From Calothrix sp. PCC 7103 (GTDB taxonomy: Bacteria; Cyanobacteriota; Cyanobacteriia; Cyanobacteriales; Nostocaceae): a stretch of DNA of 64,000 nt. The stretch lies in NCBI RefSeq assembly GCF_000331305.1, contig NZ_KB217478.1, positions 2,632,151 to 2,696,150 of the forward strand, read 5' to 3'. The notes under the pieces are model-generated. The model was given only the letters and a program-made list of their open reading frames with translations, ran no database searches and was not told the DNA's origin. This document shows, in pieces, positions 47,717 to 57,273 of this stretch (positions are counted from its first letter, which is position 1; each line of letters starts with the position of its first letter). The translations under genes and the position numbers were made by a program.

Positions 47717-50308
47717 ATGAGAGAAGCGCCATTTTTGCATTCCTTGACGCAGCGATTGACAAGAGTACGGCGGTGGTATAGAAAACTACGCCGTAATTGT
47801 TCATTTGAAGCATTACAAGAGTTATACGTAGTTCAACCTCAGCTTTATAGTGTGGCAAAGTTAGCGAATCACGGGCTACGAGTTTATACCCATCGGCTAA
47901 GAGAAGTATTTAGACGCACACCTGTCATTTTTGCTCTAGCGCTTATATTGCTGACGGCAGTAATTGGACATAGTTGGTATAATCAACCGCAGGTCAAAAA
48001 TGGAAGTACTGCTCAGGTGACAATACAGGCGCCAACTACAAAAGTTTTAGAGAATAAGTACGCTACTCAATCTAAACGTGATGCAATTGCCTTAAACTTG
48101 GCGCCTGTATTGATGATTGATAAAAGTGCTAATAATCAGGTTGGGCAAAAACTCGAAACAATTGTGGCACAAGGGAATAGTATTCGTAACCTGGCTGGTT
48201 CTTTTCCGTATTTTGATACTATTGTTCTAAGTGTACCTACGCAGCGTTATTTACGTTCGACATCAAATAATGAATGGGAAGCATTTAGGTTTGCCGTAGT
48301 TCACCCAACTAAGCAATCGCAGTTTTCACAAGCACTTGAAGGAAAAAAAAGCACATCCGATTACGACTTAGCAAGTGTGGATGATTATAGTGTTAAAGTA
48401 AAACCACAGCAACAAAAGCTTTTAGTATCAGGCGCCGACATCGAAACACAGGCGAATTCAAAATTAACTATAAGCAGTGCTTTGACTCAAGCATTGTCAG
48501 AAGTTGAAACCTACCGTTTAACTACATCAGAGCAAAATATTGCGACATTAACACAAAAAATTGCTTTATCGCGTCAAAAGTATATAAGTGCCAAAGGTGA
48601 AATTTTAAAAATAATTAATCAGTCAAACGCAGTATATAACGAGAGATTAGTAGATTTAACAGAAGAAGACTGGAAAAACACCCAAACTTTAATCAAGCTA
48701 ATTGCCGAACGTATTTTAGCTCAAGGTATTTCACCTGGTTTACCAAAAAGCGTACTAATTGAAGCAGTAAGATTAAATGTTCAGTCATCATCGGTACCAA
48801 AAGAAGCACAAGAATTAGCTACAAAAGTACTATTGAACGTATTGCAACCAAACCTGATAACCGATGGAGCGAAAACGCAAGCAAATGTAGAACTTGCTGC
48901 TGCTGAAGTCAAACCTGTCATGGTAGAGGTCAAACAAAATGCAATTATTGTTCGTCAAGGAGAAAAAATAACAGATTGGCATCTTTTAGTTTTAGAAAGC
49001 TATGGTTTGATTGACCGTGAAGTTAACGGGGTCGCTTTACTGCTTCTTGCAACTGCCATTAGTGGCGCCATTTTAGTTTTTGCAGCTGTTGATAAACGGG
49101 TAAAATATCTCAAACGCACAAGAGACCGAATTTTAATTTTATTGCTAACTCTAAGTACACCACTAGTATTGACAATGGGTACCTATTATACAACTTGGAG
49201 CGCAGTTTCATTATTATTAGGCAGCTTTTACGGAACTCGTATTAGTCTTACAGTTATTGGATTATTAACAGTACTACTACCATTAAACTTTGGGGTTAGC
49301 AAAATTGCACTATTTGCCGGAGCGACGGGAGCATTTTTAGGAAGCTACATGGCACATAAACGACGTTCACGGGAAGAGTTAGCGTTGTTAGGGATAGGAA
49401 TAGCAGTAACACAAGGTTGTGTATTTTTAGTTTTGACAATTATATTTGGTGGTGTATCGGTAGGTAAATGGTACTCTGTATTAACAAATTCGTTGTTATT
49501 CGCTTGTTCAGGATTATGTTGGAGTATTGTAGCTTTAGGGTTAAGTTCTTATTTAGAACAATTATTTGACTTAGTAACTCCAATTCGTTTGGCAGAGCTT
49601 GCAAATCCTAACCGTCCACTGTTAAAAAGTCTTGCAGCGAAAACTCCAGGAACATTCCAACATACTCTATTCGTTTCTAGTCTTGCGGAAGCAGCAGCTT
49701 GTAAACTTGGGTGTAACGTTGAACTAGTCAGAGCAGGGACTTTATATCATGATATTGGTAAAATGCATGACCCCAAAGCATTTATCGAAAATCAAATGGG
49801 TGGACCAAATAAACATGATATCGAGATAAACGACCCTTGGTTAAGTGCAGAAATTATTAAGAAGCATGTCAGTGAAGGTTTGGTGATAGCGCGTAAACAT
49901 CGTTTACCAACAGCAATTCAAGCTTTTATTCCCGAACATCAAGGAACAATGCAAATTGCTTATTTTTATCATCAAGCACAGCAAATAGCAAAAGAGAACC
50001 CTTTGATAGAAGTAAACGAAGCAGATTTTCGCTACGATGGTCCTATTCCTCAGTCACGCGAAACGGCAATAGTAATGTTAGCAGACTCTTGTGAAGCTGC
50101 ACTGCGAAGCCTTAAAGACACAACATACGAGCAAGCGTTAGCAGTTGTTAAGAATATATTGCGTGGACGCTGGCAAGATAATCAACTTATAGATTCAGGA
50201 CTAACACGCGCGGAAATGACACAAATAGCTGAGATTTTTGTAAAAGTATGGCAGCAGTTTCATCACAAACGCATCGCTTACCCTAAGCTAAAACCCTGTA
50301 GAGAATAA
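47717..50308 (+). CDS. 7TMR-HDED/HD-domain phosphohydrolase (PgpH-like)
   Basis: An 863-residue membrane protein. An N-terminal cytoplasmic basic segment and one TM helix (TPVIFALALILLTAVIGHSW) are followed by a large extracytoplasmic 7TMR-HDED domain, about seven TM helices (roughly 440-640) and a cytoplasmic HD domain. HD motifs are TPGTFQHTLFVSSLAEAAA, GTLYHDIGKMHDPKAF, INDPWLSAEIIKKHV and IPEHQGTMQIAYFYHQA, all metal ligands in place. Characterised relatives (PgpH of Listeria) hydrolyse cyclic di-AMP, so a similar signalling role is likely. TTG at 47714 directly precedes the ATG used. A terminator hairpin follows the stop. Confidence 0.92.
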   Translation: MREAPFLHSLTQRLTRVRRWYRKLRRNCSFEALQELYVVQPQLYSVAKLANHGLRVYTHRLREVFRRTPVIFALALILLTAVIGHSWYNQPQVKNGSTAQVTIQAPTTKVLENKYATQSKRDAIALNLAPVLMIDKSANNQVGQKLETIVAQGNSIRNLAGSFPYFDTIVLSVPTQRYLRSTSNNEWEAFRFAVVHPTKQSQFSQALEGKKSTSDYDLASVDDYSVKVKPQQQKLLVSGADIETQANSKLTISSALTQALSEVETYRLTTSEQNIATLTQKIALSRQKYISAKGEILKIINQSNAVYNERLVDLTEEDWKNTQTLIKLIAERILAQGISPGLPKSVLIEAVRLNVQSSSVPKEAQELATKVLLNVLQPNLITDGAKTQANVELAAAEVKPVMVEVKQNAIIVRQGEKITDWHLLVLESYGLIDREVNGVALLLLATAISGAILVFAAVDKRVKYLKRTRDRILILLLTLSTPLVLTMGTYYTTWSAVSLLLGSFYGTRISLTVIGLLTVLLPLNFGVSKIALFAGATGAFLGSYMAHKRRSREELALLGIGIAVTQGCVFLVLTIIFGGVSVGKWYSVLTNSLLFACSGLCWSIVALGLSSYLEQLFDLVTPIRLAELANPNRPLLKSLAAKTPGTFQHTLFVSSLAEAAACKLGCNVELVRAGTLYHDIGKMHDPKAFIENQMGGPNKHDIEINDPWLSAEIIKKHVSEGLVIARKHRLPTAIQAFIPEHQGTMQIAYFYHQAQQIAKENPLIEVNEADFRYDGPIPQSRETAIVMLADSCEAALRSLKDTTYEQALAVVKNILRGRWQDNQLIDSGLTRAEMTQIAEIFVKVWQQFHHKRIAYPKLKPCRE

Positions 50309-50643
50309 ATAAGTGTAGCACAGTGTAGCACAGGTCGAAAAGCCTGTGCAGTCATATATATTTTTTACCACAGAGACACAGAGCTCACAGAGAAAATAGT
50401 TATAAGAGTTAGTTTGAAGAGGTGCGTTTACCCAAGCACGTGGCCCAGGAATTAAAGTAGGTACTTGAGGAGATGGCACCCCAAAAGGTGAATTTGCCAT
50501 AATTTTTTGTTAAATAACTCAAAGATTTCGACGCATAACTGATAGTTATTCAAAGATTATATTACTCTTACTTTTAGGCGCCATCCTGGTTACTACCAAA
50601 ATTTACATCAAAATTTTATAAAGTTAAAAAATTCTAATTAACT
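50309..50643. other. Spacer with hairpin and rRNA-like repeat words
   Basis: 335 bp. GCACAGG-TCGAAAAG-CCTGTGC at 50328-50349, followed by a T-run about ten bases later, is a likely terminator for the HD gene. ACCACAGAGACACAGAG (about 50367-50383) is a word common in cyanobacterial intergenic repeats. A 70-codon minus-strand frame here is not accepted as a gene. Confidence 0.55.
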
Positions 50644-51498
50644 ATGGCTAATCATGAACCACCCGAACATTTGCATCTGCTTGATAGCTTCGAGTTAGGA
50701 TGGAATAGCTTAAATTTGATTTATGAGATTGAACCTGCTGATGAAACACCAGAAATTGAGCTTGGGATGGATTTTATTTGTATTACGCTAGATAATTTTT
50801 GCGCTAGCTTTATGATGGATGCACGTTGGCAACATCGCGAGTATGCCAAAGGTGACATTATTATTATTCCATCGACGCAAGTTTTTCCTCGGACGCAGCT
50901 TGATAGAGAAACACCTTTGCTTGAGTTATTTTTAAACCGTGACATACTTAGAGATACTGCTGCTAATTTTGGTAATTCTGATATAGAACTGGTGCGACAA
51001 TTACAAGTAAATGACCCATTGATAGAGCAGATGGGACTTGCAATGATGGCAGAAGTTAAAATTGGTGGCGCCAGTAGTAGGCTGTATATTGAATCAATGA
51101 CAACTGCTTTAACAGTACATTTACTGAGGCGATATTGTTCGCGTAGTTTTGAAATTAAGCAATATACAGATGGGTTGCCTAAATATAAACTTCATCAAGT
51201 GCTTGAGTATATTAGAACACATTTAGAAGCTGATTTAACAATTCAGGAATTAGCGACAGTAGTTTATACTAGTCCAACTTATTTTGCTAGTTTGTTTAAA
51301 CAGTCGATGGGAGTTAGTCCACATCAGTATGTAATGCAATGTCGTGTTGAAAAAGCCAAGCAGTTACTTAAACAAGGTGACTTAATGTTAGTTGAGGTTG
51401 CTTTACTGGTAGGTTTTAAAAATCAAAGTCATTTTACTAGAGTTTTTAAGCAGTATACTCAGTTTACTCCTAAAGTTTATAGAGAGCGCTTTATTTAA
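50644..51498 (+). CDS. AraC-family transcriptional regulator
   Basis: A 284-residue regulator. The C-terminal ~100 residues contain two helix-turn-helix motifs: DLTIQELATVVYTSPTYFAS and LFKQSMGVSPHQYVMQCRVE, then VALLVGFKNQSHFTRVFKQY with the F-K-x-x-x-G-x-x-P-x-x-Y type ending TQFTPKVYRERF. The N-terminal ~180 residues would sense a ligand, but no specific fold can be named. It is followed after 138 bp by a haem-type membrane protein on the same strand, its plausible target. Confidence 0.92.
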   Translation: MANHEPPEHLHLLDSFELGWNSLNLIYEIEPADETPEIELGMDFICITLDNFCASFMMDARWQHREYAKGDIIIIPSTQVFPRTQLDRETPLLELFLNRDILRDTAANFGNSDIELVRQLQVNDPLIEQMGLAMMAEVKIGGASSRLYIESMTTALTVHLLRRYCSRSFEIKQYTDGLPKYKLHQVLEYIRTHLEADLTIQELATVVYTSPTYFASLFKQSMGVSPHQYVMQCRVEKAKQLLKQGDLMLVEVALLVGFKNQSHFTRVFKQYTQFTPKVYRERFI

Positions 51499-51636
51499 TG
51501 AACCGCAAAGACGCTAAGGACGCTAAGGAAGAAAGAATTCATAAGTTTAGAACATTTTTTATAAGAATAGGCAAGACTTTTTTAATATACATTTTTTACA
51601 CTTATTACCTATTAGAGTATATATAGGATTTTTGGC
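51499..51636. repeat. AACCGCAAAGACGCTAAGGA repeat word and promoter region
   Basis: Immediately after the AraC stop, GAACCGCAAAGACGCTAAGG ACGCTAAGGAAG has a 9-base unit in tandem (GACGCTAAG). Words of this kind recur in cyanobacterial spacers. The rest is AT-rich and probably holds the promoter of the next gene. Confidence 0.45.
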
Positions 51637-52224
51637 ATGATAGGTACTTATATTCAAAGATGGCGCCTTGTTGGGTTTACTGCGCTGTTTGTTGGTTTAA
51701 TGGTAGTTATGATTATATTGTTACAGGGTATAAACGAGTCGGCGATGCGAACAATTATTCGTGCTACTGGTAGAACATCTTTAATTTTGTTTTTAAATGC
51801 TTTTGCTGCGTCTTCACTTCGTAAACTTTGGTCTAGTCCAATATCAATTTGGCTGATTAAAAATCGTCGGTATCTAGGTTTATCAATGGCTGTATCGCAT
51901 ATCTATCATGCTTTTGCGTTGTTGTGTTTATGGTATGTTACGGCAGGAGTAGCGCCAGTAATTGACCCTTTGGGAACAATTGGTTATATATTATTATTTG
52001 CCATGACTATTACATCGTTTGAAAAACCTGCTAAATATTTAGGTAAGCGTAATTGGCAAATTTTACATACTACAGGTATGCATTTCTTGTGGTTGGGTTT
52101 GGTTGCTGAATATATTTTGAGATTAACTAAATCACCATTTGTTGCTTTGCCATTGTTGAGTTTATTAGTTGTAGTAATAATAGTGCGTGTTGTTGCTGCA
52201 CGGGGAGAAGAATTGCCTATTTAG
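51637..52224 (+). CDS. Ferric-reductase-like (MsrQ-type) transmembrane protein
   Basis: A 195-residue protein with about six TM helices. Histidine pairs inside helices, AVSHIYHAFALL and WQILHTTGMHFLWLG, match the b-haem ligands of the ferric reductase-like transmembrane domain shared by FRE and MsrQ proteins. There are no FAD or NADPH domains, so electrons would have to come from a partner or quinone. No msrP gene lies beside it, although a YedY-like molybdoenzyme is encoded at 610-1200, far away. Function inferred from fold only. Confidence 0.8.
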   Translation: MIGTYIQRWRLVGFTALFVGLMVVMIILLQGINESAMRTIIRATGRTSLILFLNAFAASSLRKLWSSPISIWLIKNRRYLGLSMAVSHIYHAFALLCLWYVTAGVAPVIDPLGTIGYILLFAMTITSFEKPAKYLGKRNWQILHTTGMHFLWLGLVAEYILRLTKSPFVALPLLSLLVVVIIVRVVAARGEELPI

Positions 52225-52268
52225 AGAATAGTCTGGAAAGTATCAAATTAGATTATTACCTTTAAAAA

Positions 52269-52333
52269 TCCCCCTAAACCCTCTTAATAAGGGGGAAATA
52301 AGAGGGTTTTTAGCACCCCTTGTTAAGGGGGGA
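52269..52333. repeat. CCCCCTAAACCCTCTTAATAAGGGGG-type intergenic repeat
   Basis: TCCCCCTAAACCCTCTTAAT then AAGGGGGAAATAAGAGGGTT and CACCCCTTGTTAAGGGGGGA form nested inverted repeats. The element is closely related to 6181-6247 and is likewise placed between convergent genes, the membrane protein and uvrA. Confidence 0.75.
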
Positions 52334-52345
52334 TTAAACTTTGGA

Positions 52346-55228
52346 TTATTTTTTGATTGTAGCTGGGTAATGTTTTAGTACTTGTTTTAAGTAATATCCG
52401 GTGTGTGATGTTTCGTTTTTGGCAACATCTTCGGGTGTTCCGACTACTATTAATTCCCCTCCTTTGTCTCCTCCTTCGGGACCGAGGTCTATTACCCAGT
52501 CGGAACAACGAATAACATCTAGGTTATGTTCGATTAATAAAACGGAGTTGCCTTTATCTACTAATCTTTGTAGTACATCTAATAATTTATGTACGTCGTA
52601 GAATGATAAACCTGTTGTTGGTTCATCGATTAAATAAAGTGTTTTGCCTGTTGCACGTCGAGATAGTTCTGTTGCTAATTTGACTCGTTGTGCTTCTCCA
52701 CCCGATAATGTTGTTGCTGGTTGTCCGAGTCGAACGTAACCTAAACCTACATCTACTAGAGTTTGTAGTCTCACTACTGCTTTGGGAATGTTTTGGAAAA
52801 ATTCTAAACTTTCCTCTACAGTCATGTTGAGAACGTCGGCAATTGATTTATTTTTATATTTTACTTGCAGGGTTTCACGATTGTATCTGGCACCTTTACA
52901 AACTTCGCACTGAACGTAAACGTCGGGTAAAAAATTCATTTCAATGACGTTTACCCCTTGTCCACTACAAGCTTCGCAACGTCCCCCTTTGACGTTAAAC
53001 GAAAATTGTCCAGCTTTGTAACCACGTGCTTTTGCTTCGACGGTTTGACAAAATACGTCACGGATAACATCGAAAACACCTGTATAAGTTGCAGGGTTTG
53101 AGCGTGGTGTACGACCAATGGGTGATTGGTCAATAACTATGGCTTTATCTATTGCGCTTAACCCTTGAATACCCTCTACATCTTTGGGAGATGGAACTCT
53201 CTTAGTTATATGGTGTTGTAGCGCTGGGTAAAGTATTTCGTTAATTAATGTTGATTTTCCTGAACCAGATACACCAGTCACCGAAACAAGCTTACCAAGA
53301 GGTATTTCGACGGTGATATTTTTTAAATTGTTGCGACAAGCATTTTTAATGATTAAATTTAACCCGTTGCCTTCACGTCGCGTTCCTGGAGTTTCAATTA
53401 CTTTGCGTCCTGATAGATATGCTCCTGTTAGTGAGTCGTCTGCATCTAGTAATGCTTGCAAATGACCTTGTGCGACAATGTTACCTCCATGCAAACCTGC
53501 ACCTGGCCCGATGTCAACTACATAATCTGCTGCTCGAATTGTTTCTTCGTCGTGTTCGACAACTATTAATGTGTTGCCTAAATCACGCAATCGATTTAAT
53601 GTTCGTAACAGGCGTCCGTTATCGCGTTGATGTAAACCAATACTAGGTTCATCTAATACATATAGTACACCTGTTAGACCTGAACCAATTTGGGTTGCCA
53701 GTCGAATTCGCTGTGCTTCTCCACCAGAAAGGGTCATTGCTGGACGGTCAAGGGTGAGATAATCTAAACCCACATCTAAAAGAAATTGTAAACGTGCTTT
53801 GATTTCACGTAGTACTAAGTCCGCAATTTGAGCTTGACGTGGATTTAATTTTAACTCATCTATACGTACTTGACAGTCGCGTATTGATACACTCGTCAAA
53901 TCTAAAATTCGATGTTGCCCTAAACGTACTGATAAAGCTTCGGGTTTTAAGCGCTTTCCGTGGCAAACTGGACAAGGTTGATCTACTAAATATTGCTCTA
54001 ATTTTTGCTTTACTAGCTCGGAACCACCTTCGTACTGACGCTGCAAAATCGGAATAATACCTCGAAAATGAGGCGTTTTATCTCCTTTTTCTACTGTCTC
54101 ACCGTTTAATAGAATGGAGCGCTGTTCGTCCTCAAGCTTACACCACTGAGTTTGTAGCTCAAAGTTATGTGCTTTTCCTAAACTGTATAGTAATTCTAAA
54201 TAATAAGAATTTTCTTTCTCTGACCAAGGTGCTATTGCTGCATAAACAGGCGCCTCTGGGTTTGGAATCACTAATTCGGGCGAAAATCTTCTTAATGTGC
54301 CGAGTCCATGACAATTCGTGCAGGCGCCGTAAGGTGAGTTAAAAGAAAATAAACGCGGTGATAGTTCTTCCATAACTGCACCATGTTCGGGACAAGCGAA
54401 GTTTTCAGAAAAAACTATTTCTTCCTCTCCAGTATTATCACTATTTATAGGCGTATATAATATTGCTATTATACCTTCGGAAAGTTTGAGACCTGTAGAA
54501 AGTGAGTCTACTAAACGCTCTTGTAGTCCATCTTTTTTAATTAGACGGTCAATAACTACTTCTATAGTATGTGTAAAATTTTTATCTAAATCTATCGAAT
54601 CAGATAGTTCGCGTACTTCGCTATTAATACGAACACGAACAAAACCTTGTGATGCTAAACTTGATAATAATTTTTTGTGAGTACCTTTTTTACCACGAAC
54701 GACAGGTGCAAGAATTTGAAATTTGGTACGGTCGGGTAACTCCATAATTCTATCGACCATTTCATCGATAGTTTGGGGTGCAATATTTCGGTCACAAATT
54801 GGACAATGGGGTTGCCCCGCACGTCCAAACAATAATCGCATGTAATCGTAAATCTCTGTTACAGTACCAACTGTAGAGCGAGGATTGTGCGATGTAGACT
54901 TTTGGTCAATAGAAATTGCTGGACTTAAACCCTCAATAGCTTCAACATCGGGTTTGTTTAATTGTCCCAAAAATTGACGTGCATAAGCGCTTAAAGATTC
55001 AACGTAGCGGCGCTGTCCTTCAGCAAAAATGGTATCAAATGCTAGTGATGATTTACCCGAACCGGACACTCCAGTAAACACAATGAGTTTGTCTCTGGGT
55101 ATTTCTAAGTCAACATCCTTCAAATTATGCTGCCTCGCACCTCGAATGCGAATAGTATTTTGACTATTCATTTGTGGCAGCATATTATTTTTCCCGTTTG
55201 CGGATGCTGTAATCTGAGTATCAGACAT
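52346..55228 (-). CDS. uvrA: UvrABC excinuclease subunit A
   Basis: A 960-residue ABC-type ATPase that finds DNA damage with UvrB in nucleotide excision repair. There are two ABC modules: Walker A GVSGSGKSSLAFDTIF near residue 55 and GVSGSGKSTLINEILY in the second half; signature motifs LSGGEAQRIRLATQIGSGLT and LSGGEAQRVKLATELSRR; and Walker B LYVLDEPSIGLHQRD and LYLIDEPTTGLSFYD. Zinc-binding clusters appear as CPICDRNI, CPEHGAV...CTNCHG, CPVCHGK and CEACSGQG...CEVCKG. Full length. The first ~25 residues are variable, so a slightly later start is possible. Confidence 0.97.
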   Translation of the reverse strand: MSDTQITASANGKNNMLPQMNSQNTIRIRGARQHNLKDVDLEIPRDKLIVFTGVSGSGKSSLAFDTIFAEGQRRYVESLSAYARQFLGQLNKPDVEAIEGLSPAISIDQKSTSHNPRSTVGTVTEIYDYMRLLFGRAGQPHCPICDRNIAPQTIDEMVDRIMELPDRTKFQILAPVVRGKKGTHKKLLSSLASQGFVRVRINSEVRELSDSIDLDKNFTHTIEVVIDRLIKKDGLQERLVDSLSTGLKLSEGIIAILYTPINSDNTGEEEIVFSENFACPEHGAVMEELSPRLFSFNSPYGACTNCHGLGTLRRFSPELVIPNPEAPVYAAIAPWSEKENSYYLELLYSLGKAHNFELQTQWCKLEDEQRSILLNGETVEKGDKTPHFRGIIPILQRQYEGGSELVKQKLEQYLVDQPCPVCHGKRLKPEALSVRLGQHRILDLTSVSIRDCQVRIDELKLNPRQAQIADLVLREIKARLQFLLDVGLDYLTLDRPAMTLSGGEAQRIRLATQIGSGLTGVLYVLDEPSIGLHQRDNGRLLRTLNRLRDLGNTLIVVEHDEETIRAADYVVDIGPGAGLHGGNIVAQGHLQALLDADDSLTGAYLSGRKVIETPGTRREGNGLNLIIKNACRNNLKNITVEIPLGKLVSVTGVSGSGKSTLINEILYPALQHHITKRVPSPKDVEGIQGLSAIDKAIVIDQSPIGRTPRSNPATYTGVFDVIRDVFCQTVEAKARGYKAGQFSFNVKGGRCEACSGQGVNVIEMNFLPDVYVQCEVCKGARYNRETLQVKYKNKSIADVLNMTVEESLEFFQNIPKAVVRLQTLVDVGLGYVRLGQPATTLSGGEAQRVKLATELSRRATGKTLYLIDEPTTGLSFYDVHKLLDVLQRLVDKGNSVLLIEHNLDVIRCSDWVIDLGPEGGDKGGELIVVGTPEDVAKNETSHTGYYLKQVLKHYPATIKK

Positions 55229-56145
55229 ATAAACAGACGTTCATTGTGTGAGACAGGCGAAACAGTTCTTAATAATATCACTCTTATTCACTATCGCACC
55301 ACAATCTTTTTAAATACTTGCCTTGAATATTAAGTCTGATATTTTTTGACCTCTGTGCTAGAAGCTTTACTGGAGCAAAACAGCCATTTGAGTCCTCTAT
55401 CAGGGAAAATCCTACCAGCAAACAATGATTCGACGCTGATTAGAAATTTTTTGTGTTAAAGGCGCCATTTTACTCCGGAAGCGAGTTGCAGCAAACGAAT
55501 GACTCCATAGACAACCCGTATGTGACACGTCTATTCGTTAATAATATTTTCGCTATTTCTAAAATTAGCTTGAAAACTTTATAATTTAGTCAATACTAAT
55601 GTTATTTATTTAACAAGTATCTTATCTAACTGTAAAGTTACTTTAAATATTGTTTGAAGTTAATATAAATCAATTTTAGCTAAATCTCTGTAAGCCTATC
55701 TATGCAATGATTATAACGGATAAATTTCTAGCTATAATTTTATTAAAATTAAATTGATGATAGTAACTGACAGGACAGCACCTTCGATAGAAAGGGCTGG
55801 GTAGGCAGTGCCCACCCGAAGCAAAAACAAGCTTTACAATTATTTACATCTCTTGTGTTATTTAAATGATAAGCAATATTATCTGCTAATTTTGAGTTGA
55901 GCATGTTGGTATTTCATCATACTGAGGGTTGATGTTGTTCTAATTAGAAAGGTGCAGAAGCTAGGTTGACGTGTGCTTTCCTCAGCTTCTGGAGCTTTTA
56001 TGAATGATTGTCAGTCAACTCAATAACAGTCTATTAATTTTCGTGTTAAGACGATTGAATTGACAGACATTCTGGGTTAGAGACGCAATCTGCTTACGTA
56101 ATTGCTTGTAAGCATAAATTTGTCAATAGGAGTGAAAATTTAATA
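55229..56145. other. Long spacer between uvrA and the zinc-ribbon gene
   Basis: 917 bp without a credible gene, mostly AT-rich. GGGTAGGCAGTGCCCACCC at about 55799-55817 is a palindromic word of the common GTGGGCA-TGCCCAC type. AGAAGCTAGG and CCTCAGCTTCT (about 55957-55991) form a hairpin with a 17-base loop, a possible small RNA or decayed repeat. Nothing else is recognised. Confidence 0.5.
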
Positions 56146-56430
56146 TCATTTGGCAGAAGCAGCTTTTTTCGCTCTTGTTGTTGTCTTGGCAACTCCGGTG
56201 CGAGGCTGTTTAGCTGGAGGCTTTCTCTTGGTGGTTTTAGCTTTAACAACTGCTTCAGATGAAGGTTTTTCAACTTTTTGTTTTGGCGGTCGGCATGTTT
56301 CGCAATAGAGTGGTTGTGAGGGAAAACAAATCCGCTCTGCTACTAAGTTGCATTCTTTGCAGACGAAGCGGTAAAGTTTTTGTCGAATGATACGAACATG
56401 AGCCTTAACAAAAATTTCCTTAGTTTCCAC
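56146..56430 (-). CDS. Small zinc-ribbon-like protein with basic tail
   Basis: A 94-residue protein. Residues about 22-46 hold two C-x2-C pairs (FVCKECNLVAERICFPSQPL, then YCETCRPPKQ), a probable zinc ribbon. The remaining half is Lys/Arg/Ala/Thr-rich (KAKTTKRKPPAKQPRTG...TTTRAKKAASAK), histone-H1-like and probably nucleic-acid binding. The start is GTG at 56430 with AAAGGAA upstream. Divergent from the next gene with a 36-bp gap. Conserved cyanobacterial unknown; the DNA/RNA-binding role is inferred from composition. Confidence 0.8.
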   Translation of the reverse strand: METKEIFVKAHVRIIRQKLYRFVCKECNLVAERICFPSQPLYCETCRPPKQKVEKPSSEAVVKAKTTKRKPPAKQPRTGVAKTTTRAKKAASAK

Positions 56431-56466
56431 TTTGTTTTATTCCTTTGAAATTAGGTAACTACTACT

Positions 56467-57144
56467 ATGACTGATTCACCTGAGATGCTAAGTTTGCTGT
56501 CGGCAGAACGCGACCGCTATATACTGGAGGCAGTTGATTTAGAGCGGCGCTTGTCTTTCATCCGACATCAGATTAATTCTCTAGATGGTCTAATATCAGG
56601 TTATGCCCAAGAAGACCAGATGTATCATCCTTTAGGTCGGTTATCTAGTTTATCTTCTACTCAAGCATACCTTCAGGATAGTCTGAGTCAACTTAATCGA
56701 CATCATTATGAGGCTGCTGCCTCACCAATTATAGAAACGGCATCCCCAACTTCGACGCAAGGTGCCGCTCCTCAATCAGCAACAAGCAATCTAGCCGAGA
56801 AACCGCCCAAACCAGACATCTCTGATATTCCCAAGCTTCACATATCCAGAAAAGCAAGTACAATACCTCTACTGGCGCAATATCAAGATTACTCTGTTCA
56901 GAATGCAATTCTGATATTAATGCGGCATAACCCTACAACACACTTTCACGTCGATGCAATCGTCCGTGATTTGTATGGTGATGGATTGGATGAAGAGCAA
57001 TTTAAAATCGCAAAAGCGACAGTCAGTAAAATGCTCTCAACGGGTACTCAAGCAAGATTATGGTACCGAGTGTTACATACGCAAGGTGTCTACACATTAA
57101 CTTACGAAAAAGGTGTCACAAGTAAACCGCCAAAAGGGAAGTAA
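56467..57144 (+). CDS. Hypothetical protein with coiled coil and possible winged helix
   Basis: A 225-residue protein. The N-terminus (LLSAERDRYILEAVDLERRL and on to residue ~40) is predicted coiled coil. A Ser/Thr/Pro-rich linker (about 85-120) leads to a C-terminal domain (YSVQNAILILMRHNPTTHFH, then VDAIVRDLYGDGLDEEQFKI, ATVSKMLSTGTQARLWYRVL and GVYTL) whose helix-helix-helix-strand order resembles a winged helix. A regulator or nucleoid-associated role is possible but unproven. It is divergent from the zinc-ribbon gene across only 36 bp, which suggests shared control. Confidence 0.7.
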   Translation: MTDSPEMLSLLSAERDRYILEAVDLERRLSFIRHQINSLDGLISGYAQEDQMYHPLGRLSSLSSTQAYLQDSLSQLNRHHYEAAASPIIETASPTSTQGAAPQSATSNLAEKPPKPDISDIPKLHISRKASTIPLLAQYQDYSVQNAILILMRHNPTTHFHVDAIVRDLYGDGLDEEQFKIAKATVSKMLSTGTQARLWYRVLHTQGVYTLTYEKGVTSKPPKGK

Positions 57145-57273
57145 GAACTTAGGGAAAGGATAAAGGGTAAAGATGGCAGGGGATGCAAAAAATTCACTGT
57201 TTATCTTCCCATTTCCTTTCTGCGAGCGCATTATTTCCGTTTTCAGTTTTCCTTTTCCCCTAATTAATAATTC

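Noticed and set aside
46551-50308. ADP-ribosylglycohydrolase-like protein and HD phosphohydrolase as a nucleotide-signalling operon
   Set aside because: There is a 218-bp spacer between them with AT-rich promoter-like sequence and no shared motif. Co-direction alone is not enough evidence.
50288-50500. 70-codon minus-strand ORF starting MANSPFGVPSPQVPTLIPG
   Set aside because: Its second half reads through a common intergenic repeat (LCELCVSVVKN type) and the HD gene terminator. No ribosome site and no recognisable family.
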